A program made the position numbers and the translations under genes. A DNA stretch of 64,000 nt from Mesostigma viride (taxonomy: Eukaryota; Streptophyta; Mesostigmatophyceae; Mesostigmatales; Mesostigmataceae), in contig RPFO01000072.1 in NCBI GenBank assembly GCA_009746045.1, positions 4,466,245 through 4,530,244 on the forward strand, read 5' to 3'. Below, piece after piece: positions 52,890 to 62,359 of the stretch. Below the pieces are notes generated by a model. The model was not told where the DNA came from. It did not search any database and was given only the letters and a program-made list of their open reading frames with translations. Each line of letters opens with the position of its first letter. The first letter of the stretch is position 1.

Positions 52890-54000
52890 CTGTCACGTGA
52901 CTTTTGCTAACATTTTTTACCGTTGAGCGCGCGCATACGAGATATGGCTGTCAACGTGCCATTTTGGTGAAAAGTTTGGGTTCCGCAGCTTGAAATGGGT
53001 CAGATGATGACCCCTGAACGATGATGCATTATTTTGGTACGTCAAGAATGATCAGATTCACGGAACTGGGGAAATGCGCACAGGTCATTACCTCTGTATT
53101 GGTCGTCACCATCAGACAAGAAGTCCCAGTTGGTATCGCCGGTTTCTTTTTGGTTTCTTGGTAGCTTGCGTCTGCCTGGGCCTTCCATTGTTTTACGGAA
53201 GTCCGCTGCAGGATCTGCTGGGAACGTCGACGCGTTAGACGTCATCTTTGCATAGATGATCGACACGGTAATGATGATGGATGCATGGATACAGCAGCTA
53301 TGGCCGCCTCTGCCACTAGCATTAGAATCCGTGACGTATGAGCATATCGGCCAGCGGAACCCGGCCAGGTCATGATCGAGGCAGGTACGGCAATTCGTTT
53401 TCGTGTTGTTTGAATGGATACTCGTACATTTATACATGTCTCATGTTGATACATTCGTGGTAATTGCAACAGCTTTCCATGCCTGCTCAAGGAGGTGTTT
53501 TAGCCATTATATTGCACATTTTGGGGCATTTCTTGGCGGGATACCGTTCAGTGAGTGCAAGGTGGCGTCATATTTGTATTCCAGCATATTTGGCAGTCAA
53601 TTGTGGTCAATTATATTGCCTCATTGTATGATATGGCATAGTAGGCTGTTTGTGTGCGCGTAAGCCACACACGTAAACGCGGGCATTGTATGGGTCAAAT
53701 GGGCTATCCGGGTGGTTTGACCAAAGGAAAGCACCATTGGACTATCCAACTAAATTGTCCAATGTTGGGTTTGAGGTTTCTGACCCTCCCCTGAAAAAAA
53801 TGGGGGGATATACTTTTTCTGTGGCACAAAATGATCGTCTTTTGGCTCACTTTGACTTAATTTATCATCCAAAATACTCATTAGACTCATGATATTAGTG
53901 CATATTCTGAAAGCCCTTGAAGTGTAGATACTCGTAGCATCTTGGTTGGGGGCATTTGGAGTTGTGGCCTATGAGTTATGATTTTTTTTATTTTCAGGGG
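52890..54000. other. Unassigned insertion inside the LINE
   Basis: About 1.1 kb that interrupts the LINE between the post-RT region and the connector. A leftward frame at 53042-53437 (MTSNASTFPADPAADF inside) is unrecognised and could be the start of an ORF1. The rest is AT-rich without motifs. Boundaries are approximate; no clear terminal repeats seen. Confidence 0.45.
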
Positions 54001-54514
54001 TCTGAAAGTGCCTAAAATGGCTTGGCGGACCATGGGTTAAAGTATTGCTGCCCCCAAGTGCCATGATGTACCATTGGTGTGGGTATAGGTTGTGGCGAAA
54101 GCTCATTGTGCCAACATACAACCAGGGTGTGCGTCTACGCCTATGAAAGCGGTTAGGATCTGTTTGGTGTACACTGACCATAAACCCCACTCCATATTAT
54201 GTAAGCCCAAGCCTCCTTGAACCCATGGCATATAGGACATGTCCCGATCGATCCATCCCGGCACCGTGTGTGTTATGATACCCTGCTGTTTCCAAACAAA
54301 ATTGCTGCCGATTCGTTGGATGATCTTGGTGGTGTACTCGTTAGGTGGGTGACCTTGGCAGTAGTAAAGCACTTTGGAGAATAACATTTGGTTGGTGAGG
54401 AGGACCCTGCCCCGTAGGCTGAGACGGGGAACCGCTGCCCATCTTGATGTCGTTTGGAGCATGCCTGTGAGTTTGCCACTGTGTGTTGTGTTGTCATACA
54501 AAAAGGTGGGGTGT

Positions 54515-55486
54515 TCAGCAAGACGTCCATCCATAGTGCAGCCGATAGGGCAGTTGTGTAATGGGTGGTGACCGTCTGGCTGCATGGACCCATGTCACAG
54601 GCAGATTAGGGAGTGATAAGCGGGGGGAGGATCCTCTCCCGATGTGCAGCCCCGTGGACTTTTGCACGTTACACCGCTGTTGAGAGGCCATAGAGTATGT
54701 CGTGATATTCTCCATGATAGCATGCACATCGGTAGTGGAGGTACAGACATTAGTGGTGTCATCAACATAAGCAGTTTGGAACAAACCTCGCGGTTTACCT
54801 TGGATGGGGAAGCCCCTGATCCTGTTGTCGCGAGCGTGCAAAAAGAACAGCCCGGCATGCGCAAGAAGAAACAGGAGCGGTGACATGCAGTCGCCTTGTG
54901 GGAGTGACCTAGAGCTAGTGCCTGTGCGTGAGAAGTGCCCGTTTAGGAGTAGGGTCCATGAGAGCGATTTAATCATACCGATGGTGACATGCGTGAAAGT
55001 GCCACCAAATCCGAAACCACGCAATGTCTTCTCGAGGTAGTCCCAACACATGCGGTCAAAAGCTTTTTTGAAATCCCAAAATAGTATGATGCCGAGTATG
55101 TTGTGGCGCCACGCTTTTTCCACTATGTCCATAAGCATGGTAATGCTATCGTTTATGTGTAGGTTAGCGCGGAAGCCGACTTGTTCCGGACCGATTATTA
55201 GGTCGTCCAGTACTGTGTAAATGCGTAGTTGTAGTATTTTACTGATGATTTTGTACGCAACCGTGAGTAGTCGTATGGGACGGTAGTTTTGCCATTGAGT
55301 TTTAGCCCCCTTTTTAAATATGAGGATTAGTGCAGTTTCTGCCCAGTTGCCAGGGACGATACCTGTGCGCCATACTTCGAGGACGCATTTGTAAAAGCCG
55401 GCAGAGAGGTCGGGCCAAAACTTCCTCCAAAGTTCTACAGGGATGCCGTCCACGCCGGGTGCACTGCCGAGTTTGATTTTGAGCAT
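54515..55486 (-). pseudogene. LINE reverse transcriptase domain
   Basis: 323-codon frame carrying the RT core: GSAPGVDGIPVELW, LILIFKKGAKTQWQNYRPIR, LGIILFWDFKKAFDRM, SLPQGDCMSPLL and the catalytic AYVDDTTNV. The upstream linker (55314-55712 and 55706-56179) and endonuclease (56161-56436) are in other frames, showing decay. Confidence 0.85.
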
Positions 55487-56160
55487 AGATAGCAGCCTGT
55501 GTCTCGGCTTGTGTGGGTGTCTGATCTATTTCTTGCTGCTGCGTGGTGGTGAGGCGCCGTGGGATCGCCTGAAGGACTTGGTGGATAGCTTGAGGTGCTT
55601 GAGGGTGCGGTTTACTTCGGAATAGCTTCGTAAAATATTCATGACCGCTGTTTAGTATGGAATGGGTGTCGGTGTGGATGCCCTGGTCGTCGTGAATTTC
55701 TGTTATCAGCATGTCAGTGTTCGTTGCTTGGGGAGAAGTGCAAAATATTCTTTATTCATTTTTTCCCCCGTTGTGTGCCACCAAAGGTTTTCCGCATCTA
55801 TTGCGTTAGCGTGTCTTTCGTATCGCAGTTTGTCCAAGGCTAGTTGGGCTTGTTGCAATTTCGCCATGTCATAAGTATTGATTGTTTGCATTGATTGTAG
55901 ACGGTTGACAATACGTTCGTAACATCGGTATTCATGGCCTTTCTGTTGTCTGAGCTCAGCAGTGTATTGCTTGGAAAGTTGCAATACATGTTGTAGGCCG
56001 GCTTGCATCCATCGACAATATGATCGGTATAGTGAGGGATGCTGGCCGCCCACTCTCGCCAAAAATCTAGCTTTTACCTGAGCCGTGAATGTTTGATCCC
56101 TCAATAAGTCTCGGTTGAAGCGGGGGATACCGGGTCCCCGCGTCGGTGGGGTGTGGTGCG

Positions 56161-56540
56161 TTATAAGGTGATAATACAAGGGTAGTGGTCCGAAAATGTG
56201 ATAGAGCGATCTACCCTAGCATGACATACAAGGTCCGCCCAAGCGTGCGTGGCATAGATTCTGTCTAGATGGCGTGTGATGCGGTGACCGTCGCGTGTTG
56301 CAAGCCAAGTGTACGTGGTCGTTGTCCCTGGAGCGCAGTATAGGTCATGTAGGTTAAGCTCTAGTAGCTGTTCGTGAAAGGGGTTTGTACGTGATTGAGG
56401 GTTCGCCGCCATGTTTAGATTGAAATCACCCATCAATATGACCTCCGGCCAGGCCGTGGGAAATAATGGCGTGGATCATCTGAAACATGTCTTTGAAAAA
56501 ATTATGTTGTTCAGCTGGGTCGGTTGGGGCGTAAATTGAG
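56161..56540 (-). pseudogene. LINE apurinic endonuclease domain, C-terminal half
   Basis: The 56161-56436 frame shows MMGDFNLNMA and the terminal FSDHYPCI, the GDFN and SDH catalytic blocks of APE-type LINE endonucleases. In another frame upstream, YLLSIYAPTDPAEQHNFF reaches the target duplication at 56567. The N-terminal part is absent because of 5' truncation. Confidence 0.8.
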
Positions 56541-56566
56541 AGAAGGTACCCTTGCTTGCTACCCTG

Positions 56567-56990
56567 CTTATCGTGTTGATTTCATCACGACTCTTGTTGA
56601 ACTCTTGCAGCGTTTATTGGTCAAAGACTATATGACCGAGACATTATGCTCCGTCAAGTCCGATGTTTTTTGCAACGTCACCCACATCTGTTCGGTGCTG
56701 CCCCTTGGCACAAGCTCTACAAACAGGTCGTGGACCGGCTGGATCGCATAGTATCTCCGCACATCTGAACCCTGTGATGCCAGATCTCGATCCTTTGCGG
56801 CCGTTCCGAGCTTGGCACTGGATTTGTTGTCCACATCGTCGCGTCGCTGCAGCAACACGATGTTTTCTGGCATCCGCGGGCTTTTGGTTCCCGCCGCACA
56901 TTTGAAAGTGCTGTCCTCCGGCTTTTTGCACCGTGTGCAGTTCTTGGACGTTTGGAATCATGGCATGGCTAACGTGATGACTGACTAGCT
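56567..56990 (+). pseudogene. Penelope-like reverse transcriptase, 3' segment
   Basis: Continues the reading broken at 49320: CSYRVDF joins FITTLVELLQRLLVKDYMTE, followed after frameshifts by an arginine- and histidine-rich thumb-like region ending at LDRIVSPH. Decayed, with stops. Begins with the second copy of the 16-bp duplication (56567-56582). Confidence 0.65.
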
Positions 56991-57090
56991 ACCTTTTCAG
57001 TGGTTTTCCATTTGCGGGTATTTCCTCGTAAATGGTGGGAGAGCGATCGCAGCAATGGTGCTCACCACTAGACACTCCCGGCCAGTTAGG

Positions 57091-57324
57091 CTCGAAACAC
57101 TACACGCCCTGATCAAGCATGCTGTTTCCGGCCCCACCGTCTAGGTCATCTAGTCGATCTACACGTAAGCCAGCCATAATTCCAATGCACAAGGATACAC
57201 ATTTCCATCACCATTCATCTTCATCATCCTGAACGACTCGAACACGCGGACAAGATAACGGCAGGCTCGAGCTACCATGGTCCGGATTCTCCCGATTTCT
57301 GGCCTGCGCTGGTAGTCTCCTTGA
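57091..57324 (+). repeat. Dispersed ~230-bp repeat (partner at 4318-4548)
   Basis: Near-identical partner of the repeat left of the virus, differing by scattered substitutions. It directly adjoins the Ty3/gypsy integrase fragment that begins at 57325. Confidence 0.85.
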
Positions 57325-57537
57325 TAGTCTTCCCAGTCACTACCAGAACCATGCATCCACGTAGTGCCTAAGAGCTTCTTCTACTACCCTATTGAATCTT
57401 TCTACCAGATGAGAGGAGGAGTGGTATAGGCAGTGCCAAAAGTAACCTTACATGGTACCGATGGCAGCAAAGAATTGTTGCCAGAACTCAGAGGTAAATA
57501 ATTTATCCTTATCAGAAATAAACTGCCTACTCAAACC

Positions 57538-57550
57538 ATGGTACCGGTAT
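57538..57550. repeat. 13-bp target-site duplication, left copy
   Basis: ATGGTACCGGTAT, identical to 58462-58474. Flanks the LINE inserted in the Ty3 integrase. Confidence 0.85.
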
Positions 57551-58461
57551 TAAAATTAAATTAAATTATAACATGCCTCCGTGGGGAGATCATGTAGCAC
57601 ATATATTCCATGCAATGGATGGGGTGGATCGAGGAAGCCGCGTAATCGAACTATCCTAACTCTAAGCTATCTAGTCTAGAAAATCCTCACTACACTACTC
57701 ATCAAAACGCCTCCCCCGCACTGGGGATCAAGGGGGCTTGCCCACAGGGTCGGGCGTGTGCGCCTTGACAATCTTCTTCCACCGCGTCTTGTTGTCCTGC
57801 ATGGCAGTCCATGCAAAGACGGGAGAGAGAGTGGATGCGGTGCTCAAACTGGGCTGGGACCACTAGGTCGTCCAGCAACATCTGGATGTGGTTCGTGACA
57901 GGTTTCCCTACCCTTTTGGGAAATTATGCCCTCGGGGCCAAGCCAGGTCAGAATGTGTCGCCCTGGCTGGCCAAGCCGCTGGGGGCCGGCCAGACCAAGG
58001 GCGGTGTCGACCTGGCTGGTGCGAGCAAGGTGTCCTACAAATGCTATCCTACGCTGCCTAATCTCGTCCGAAATACGAGGCATGCCATGATACAAAGACT
58101 CTGATGACGGACGCTCGGAAAACCCTACGTTAAGGACCTGTCGGAGCATCCTGTAAACCGTGCCGTCTAGCCTAGCTGCCAGTTTGGGTGTGAGTGTCCA
58201 CGCCTCGGCGCCATACGAGAGCACCGTGAGGACGAGGACCTTGAAGAGCATGCGCTTGCGGTGCTCGCCCAGGCCCTTCGAGCGCCAGTAGGTGTTGAGC
58301 GAACGGAGCTTGGCCCAGGAAAGGCCGATGCGGGTGTCCACATCGTCGGCAGTGTCAGGAAGCCAACTCCCCAACAGCTTGAAGCGGGCGCGGAACGGGA
58401 CCTCCGTCCCGTCGAGCAGGCGCGGCAGCGGTGTACTGGAGGCCCCAACCCGGTATACATG
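57551..58461 (-). mobile_element. 5'-truncated LINE inserted in the Ty3 integrase
   Basis: Leftward. The AT-rich 3' tail lies at 57551-57570 and the body encodes the C-terminal part of a LINE reverse transcriptase (FRARFKLLGSWLPDTADDVD, VLTVLSYGAEAWTLTPKLAA, MLRQVLNVGF, IAFVGHLARTSQVD; 58506-57844). Precise 13-bp duplications flank it. The interrupted gypsy frame resumes in register after removal. Younger than the Ty3 fragment. Same family as 47440-48000 and probably 60330-60890. Confidence 0.85.
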
Positions 58462-59742
58462 ATGGTACCGGTATACATGATTTAAATACAAACGAGCACA
58501 ATGCACGTGCAGTGAGGTCTAAAGGGCAAGGTACTAAATGACAACGTCGTGTGAGGCGATCTAGGAACACCAGGATCTCAGTGCGCATTGCCATTAGCAT
58601 TCTTCCTAAAGGGACCCACAAAATCCATCATAATGGAATCCCAAGGCATTATAGGATCAGGAAGGGTACGATCGAGGTTCTGCTACTATCTGAACTACAT
58701 TACTAGGTTTCATTTCCTGACATGATTGACAGGTCATAACATATTCATCCACGTCATTGAGGAGGGAGGGCCAGTAATATGAACGTACGGGTTACTAGAT
58801 CCCGCACACGTTTCCCGGCCCTGGTGAGCAGCTAAATCATGTAACTCAAACAACAAGGACGAACGGCAGATACAGGGGGAACGTATAATAAACGCCATTG
58901 AGGAGGATTATCTTTTAACAGCACATACAAGCTGAAACCACCCACGAATTTGCAAGGATATTTCCTAAATTGTTGAGGGTGTGAGGATATGGCAGCTAAG
59001 GCCTCCGGCTCAGTGGCCGTAAGCCTACTAATAAGACGCTCTAAGTCAGAGGTAGGCGTAGCTACTACTGAGGCATCTATGGCAGGTTTAAATATGTCAC
59101 CCACAGCTCCTTGCCAAAGAGAAGAGGAGGACCAATAGGAACTAAACTATTGTATGACTTCCCTGCTCTAGTAGAGACATGGCTAAGAGGGACAGAAATT
59201 TTATTTCTCCCCTCCCCCCACACAGAGACAACAGGAATGGCCTCACAAGGGAGAGAGAGTCCTACATGCGAGAGGAGATCAGGCATACGAAGGGAAGTGT
59301 GAAAGAGGTAGGTATAATATTGTTCATCATCATCAGGAAAATCACCATATGGAGAGATACCAGGAGGGGTAGGGACAAGGGTGGTATTGAGAAAATCTAA
59401 GTCCTCGAAAAATGAGTAATCAGGGCGACGGGAGAGGGCATCCGGCACAATATTTTCTACACCCTTAACATTTTGGAGTTTGGGGGGAAATTGTGCTAAG
59501 AATTCCATCCATCGGGCCTGTCTAGGCCGGGGTAAGATTAGGTTGAGAGAGAAGGTGAGTGAGTGAGGGGACGATGATCTGTTTGTATGAATAACCTTTA
59601 TAAGGATCTAACTCACAAGGATCATTAAGGCAAACATCAAATTGGGCACCGGCTTTTAGAAAATGCTGCCATGCATGACAGCAATACACCACGGCTAGCA
59701 ATTCTTTCTGGTGGACGGGGTAATTGCGTTCAGCAGGAAGCA

Positions 59743-59790
59743 TTAATTAATTAATTGATTAATAGACACGTGACGTACTGCGCCACGTGA
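59743..59790. repeat. TTAA tract with CACGTG dyad (fourth locus)
   Basis: TTAATTAATTAATTGATTAA, then ACACGTGACGTACTGCGCCACGTG. It marks an abrupt end of the Ty3 RNase H homology. Confidence 0.85.
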
Positions 59791-60329
59791 GCGTAAGTCC
59801 TCAGTGGGAGGGGAACACGGGATGTCAGTGGAAGGTGTAAGCTATCTTGGTCCTAGTTACAGGGGTGTGGGCGCCGCGGCCCGAATCGCTATGAATGCCA
59901 TACGCGGTCACACGCGGAGCCCCCACAGACTTGGGGGTGGTCTCCTTCATCACTACTTGCCATCTATCCTTGCGCACCATCTGCCTCCATATTATTATAC
60001 AGACAAACCAGGAGGCTGCCCGGGTGTGAGCCCGTCACGTCTATAGTGTAGCACATGTCGATCCATGCCGAGTCTATCACGAAAAGTCCACGGGTGGCGG
60101 CCCTGCCGCGCGCGGCCTGGGGCACGCCAGCTAGGTGAGGACATACATCGCCCAGGCTGCATGGGCGGGCTTGGTGCCAGCTAGTCTATCTGATGTATCT
60201 ACCTGATCTGTGCGGGCCGGCCAGGTGCCCGGCTAGGCCCAGGCGCCTGTGCCTAATAATGTGGGAAACATAGGGAAAATCAGCGTACAAATCCTCATTA
60301 CTAATGTACAAACCAAAGGGGATGTTAAG
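59791..60329. other. Unassigned, non-coding
   Basis: GC-rich stretch between the Ty3 fragment and the next LINE fragment. No motif or gene recognised. Confidence 0.5.
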
Positions 60330-60890
60330 GGCAATTCAATTCAATGGAGGTGCGCCCACGCCATGCCGATCCGTGTCGTCATGTCGTCCTCGCAGTCGGG
60401 AAGCCAACTGCCGAGCAGCTTGAAGCGGCCTGAAGGAGGGTAGTTGCCCTCGGTGTCGTCTAAGAGGCGGAGTGTGGGTGGGGGCCCGATGCCGAGGGCC
60501 AGGGCCTCCGTTTTGGGGCTGATTTCTAGACCAACCGCCCGAGCCTCGAGCGCCAGGCAGTCCAGCCAAAGTTGGGCAGACTCCGGCTTCGATCTCGATG
60601 AGCGTGATGACGTCGGCATAAATGAGGTCAGCTAGTAAATTCTGCTTGTTAGTCAGCCCCCCTTCTTCTCCAAGCGCGTTCGTGATCGCTAGGCCAGGGG
60701 CACGGCCTGCAATGCTAGCAAAGCGAGCACGTGCCTGGCGCATAACATAATCCACTACAATAATAAACAGGTACGGCGACAGGACGCAACCCTGCCAGAC
60801 GCCGGTCTGCAGTGGGCATATGGCGGGGTAGTGCCGTGTTGAGTGCGCACCGAAGTGGTCGACCCCTCATACAGTTAACGAAACTGTGGC
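60330..60890 (-). mobile_element. LINE reverse transcriptase fragment
   Basis: Leftward frames show LQTGVWQGCVLSPYLFIIVV (60825-60766, RT motif 4), VDYVMRQARARF, a degenerate catalytic box LIYADVITLIE (about 60620; usual YADD), and FKLLGSWLPDCEDDMTTRI near 60360. Sequence resembles the LINE at 57551-58461 but covers an earlier part of the gene. Frameshifted and truncated at both ends. Confidence 0.75.
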
Positions 60891-62359
60891 TGAACTGTGG
60901 TTCAGCCTGCACTGATTAATATCTACAGAGGAAGTAGTTATATTAATCAATAGGTTTACGTTGCTGGTTATGGTTACCAGCACAGAACGCACGAGGCACG
61001 TGAGAACCGTCGCCGAAGGTGCGAGGACACAGGTGCAGGGAAAGTGGTGCTACCAAGTGGCAGCGTCCTGCTCGTTATATACTAATTGTGACGCAGTCAC
61101 ATCCAGATGACTGATAGGACAGATCATCTCACAATATTGCTGTCCTTCACTCTGGACCAGCAGATCTCGACTCGTTATCCATAAATAGTCACATCAGTGT
61201 CCTGTCGCACAAGTCCTGTCACTATTTGTTACGTCTAATCAATAGCATTGAATAGACCGCAGTGTCGGAGACTAAATGTCCTATCGTACACTGTGACAAG
61301 ACGCCGTATGCCACGTGTCACTTGAAGAACCACCGTAGAATCACTGAATCCAAGTAGAATGTAGTAGAACAGTATCTTGCTCATATCTCGAGCAATACTC
61401 ATCAGAATGAACCCGTTTCTGGATTGTAGTAACCGGAAGTAGAATCTCTACAAGCCAAGTAGCTTAGTAGAATAATATTGCTTGCCAGGCAATATTAACT
61501 CCAGCCCTTTCTTCTCTTTTAGAGCTTGGACATAACAGCAATATTAACTCCAGCCCTTTCTTTCTTTTAGAGCTGTTAGGCTTAGCAACACATATATATA
61601 GAATGGTTTATAGCTGGGCGTTTGCTTTGGTTTGAGTGATTTCACTCTGCTGTAAGTAATTATATTTTTAACATATATATAGAAACAACATGCATAGCAC
61701 TTGACATCCCTCCCAGCTCTCTGTAGTCTCTGCTCGGGATTAATCAAGCACCAGATCACAACACATCTCAGCCATGACGAATTACAATGAATTCCCTATC
61801 CACTGGAAGTAGAAAGCCAAGTGTTTGGAATAGCAGCTTGTGGCTAACCAGAATAATGACCAAAATGGAATCATCACCATAATGGCTCCTGATTGGAACC
61901 CCACAAGTTACCCACAAGACCTTATCAGGTAGACATTGATAGTTATCAGAACTGGCGCCCACCATGGACTGAGAAATAGCACATCACAAAATATATTAAG
62001 CACATGACAAACTACATTCCTCTGTCTGGGACAAAACTAGGGGGACCTGTCGCCACCTCACCAGCAAGGTTGATGGGCCAGCCAATCCGGGAAAATCCGC
62101 CTAAGCAGCCCCAGGGAATCGAACCCTGCCCTATAAAATCCCTTTGGTTGAGACAAACCTCAAACTGAGGACAAACCCCCAACCAACATCATGCTCCATG
62201 ACTGAGCATTACATAGAATACAGTATTATACACATATGTACACAGAGCATTACTGCCCTCAGAGCATCACAGCTCTCAGCATAACAGAGCCCAGCTCTAT
62301 GTTAGCTCTTCTCACCCAATCAGTCACCAAACTCAAAGCTCCAACTGGAATTGCTCAAC
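60891..62359. other. Non-coding downstream region of the Ty1/copia element
   Basis: AT-rich; includes a 40-bp near-duplicate (CAATATTAACTCCAGCCCTT at about 61488 and 61541) and a tRNA-like T-arm at 62112-62128. It should contain the 3' LTR of the leftward copia element, but LTR ends cannot be defined without its partner outside the window. Confidence 0.45.
62112..62128 (-). other. tRNA-like T-arm / pol III B-box
   Basis: On the minus strand CAGGGTTCGATTCCCTG forms a perfect 5-bp stem with a TTCGATT loop, matching the B-box consensus GGTTCGANTCC. No D-arm or anticodon arm is recognisable upstream, so this is a tRNA relic or SINE-type promoter piece and not a tRNA gene. Confidence 0.5.

Larger units (their letters stand above)
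49321..56566 (-). mobile_element. L1-like LINE ORF2, 5'-truncated, with two internal insertions
   Basis: Leftward non-LTR retrotransposon. Order on its own strand: C-terminal half of an APE endonuclease (IYAPTDPAEQ; GDFNL at about 56425; FSDHYPC at about 56175), a charged linker, reverse transcriptase (NYRPIRLLTVAYKIISKIL, FDRMCWDYLEKTLRGFGF, SLPQGDCMSPLLF, AYVDDTTNV), the post-RT region down to about 54100, a connector (VARQPLYFNDLL, 52885-52034), and the zinc-knuckle (zf-RVT) domain with CNFSDETIEHRFLDC (50161-49562). Several frameshifts make it inactive. It is interrupted at about 52.9-54.0 kb and 50.15-51.83 kb. The 16-bp duplication and 5' truncation inside the endonuclease are typical of target-primed reverse transcription. 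Confidence 0.85.
57325..59743 (-). mobile_element. Ty3/gypsy RNase H-integrase fragment, split by a LINE
   Basis: Leftward LTR-retrotransposon remnant. Order on its strand: RNase H ([20 protein letters not shown] at 59743-59684; VENIVPDALSRRPDYSF at about 59450), a ~240-codon linker, the integrase HHCC zinc finger (YVPPVSAVRPCCL, then HD and HQG, then YVMTCQSCQEMKP after a frameshift; 58870-58680), the first catalytic Asp (MDFVGPF at about 58615), and after the LINE interruption FISDKDKLFTSEFWQQFF (second Asp) and VERFNRVVEEAL (third catalytic Glu region) at 57537-57325. Reverse transcriptase is missing: the fragment ends at the TTAA/CACGTG composite at 59743. Many stops and frameshifts. Confidence 0.8.

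Noticed and set aside
62112-62128. Functional tRNA gene
   Set aside because: Only the T-arm is present; no acceptor, D or anticodon arms were found around it.
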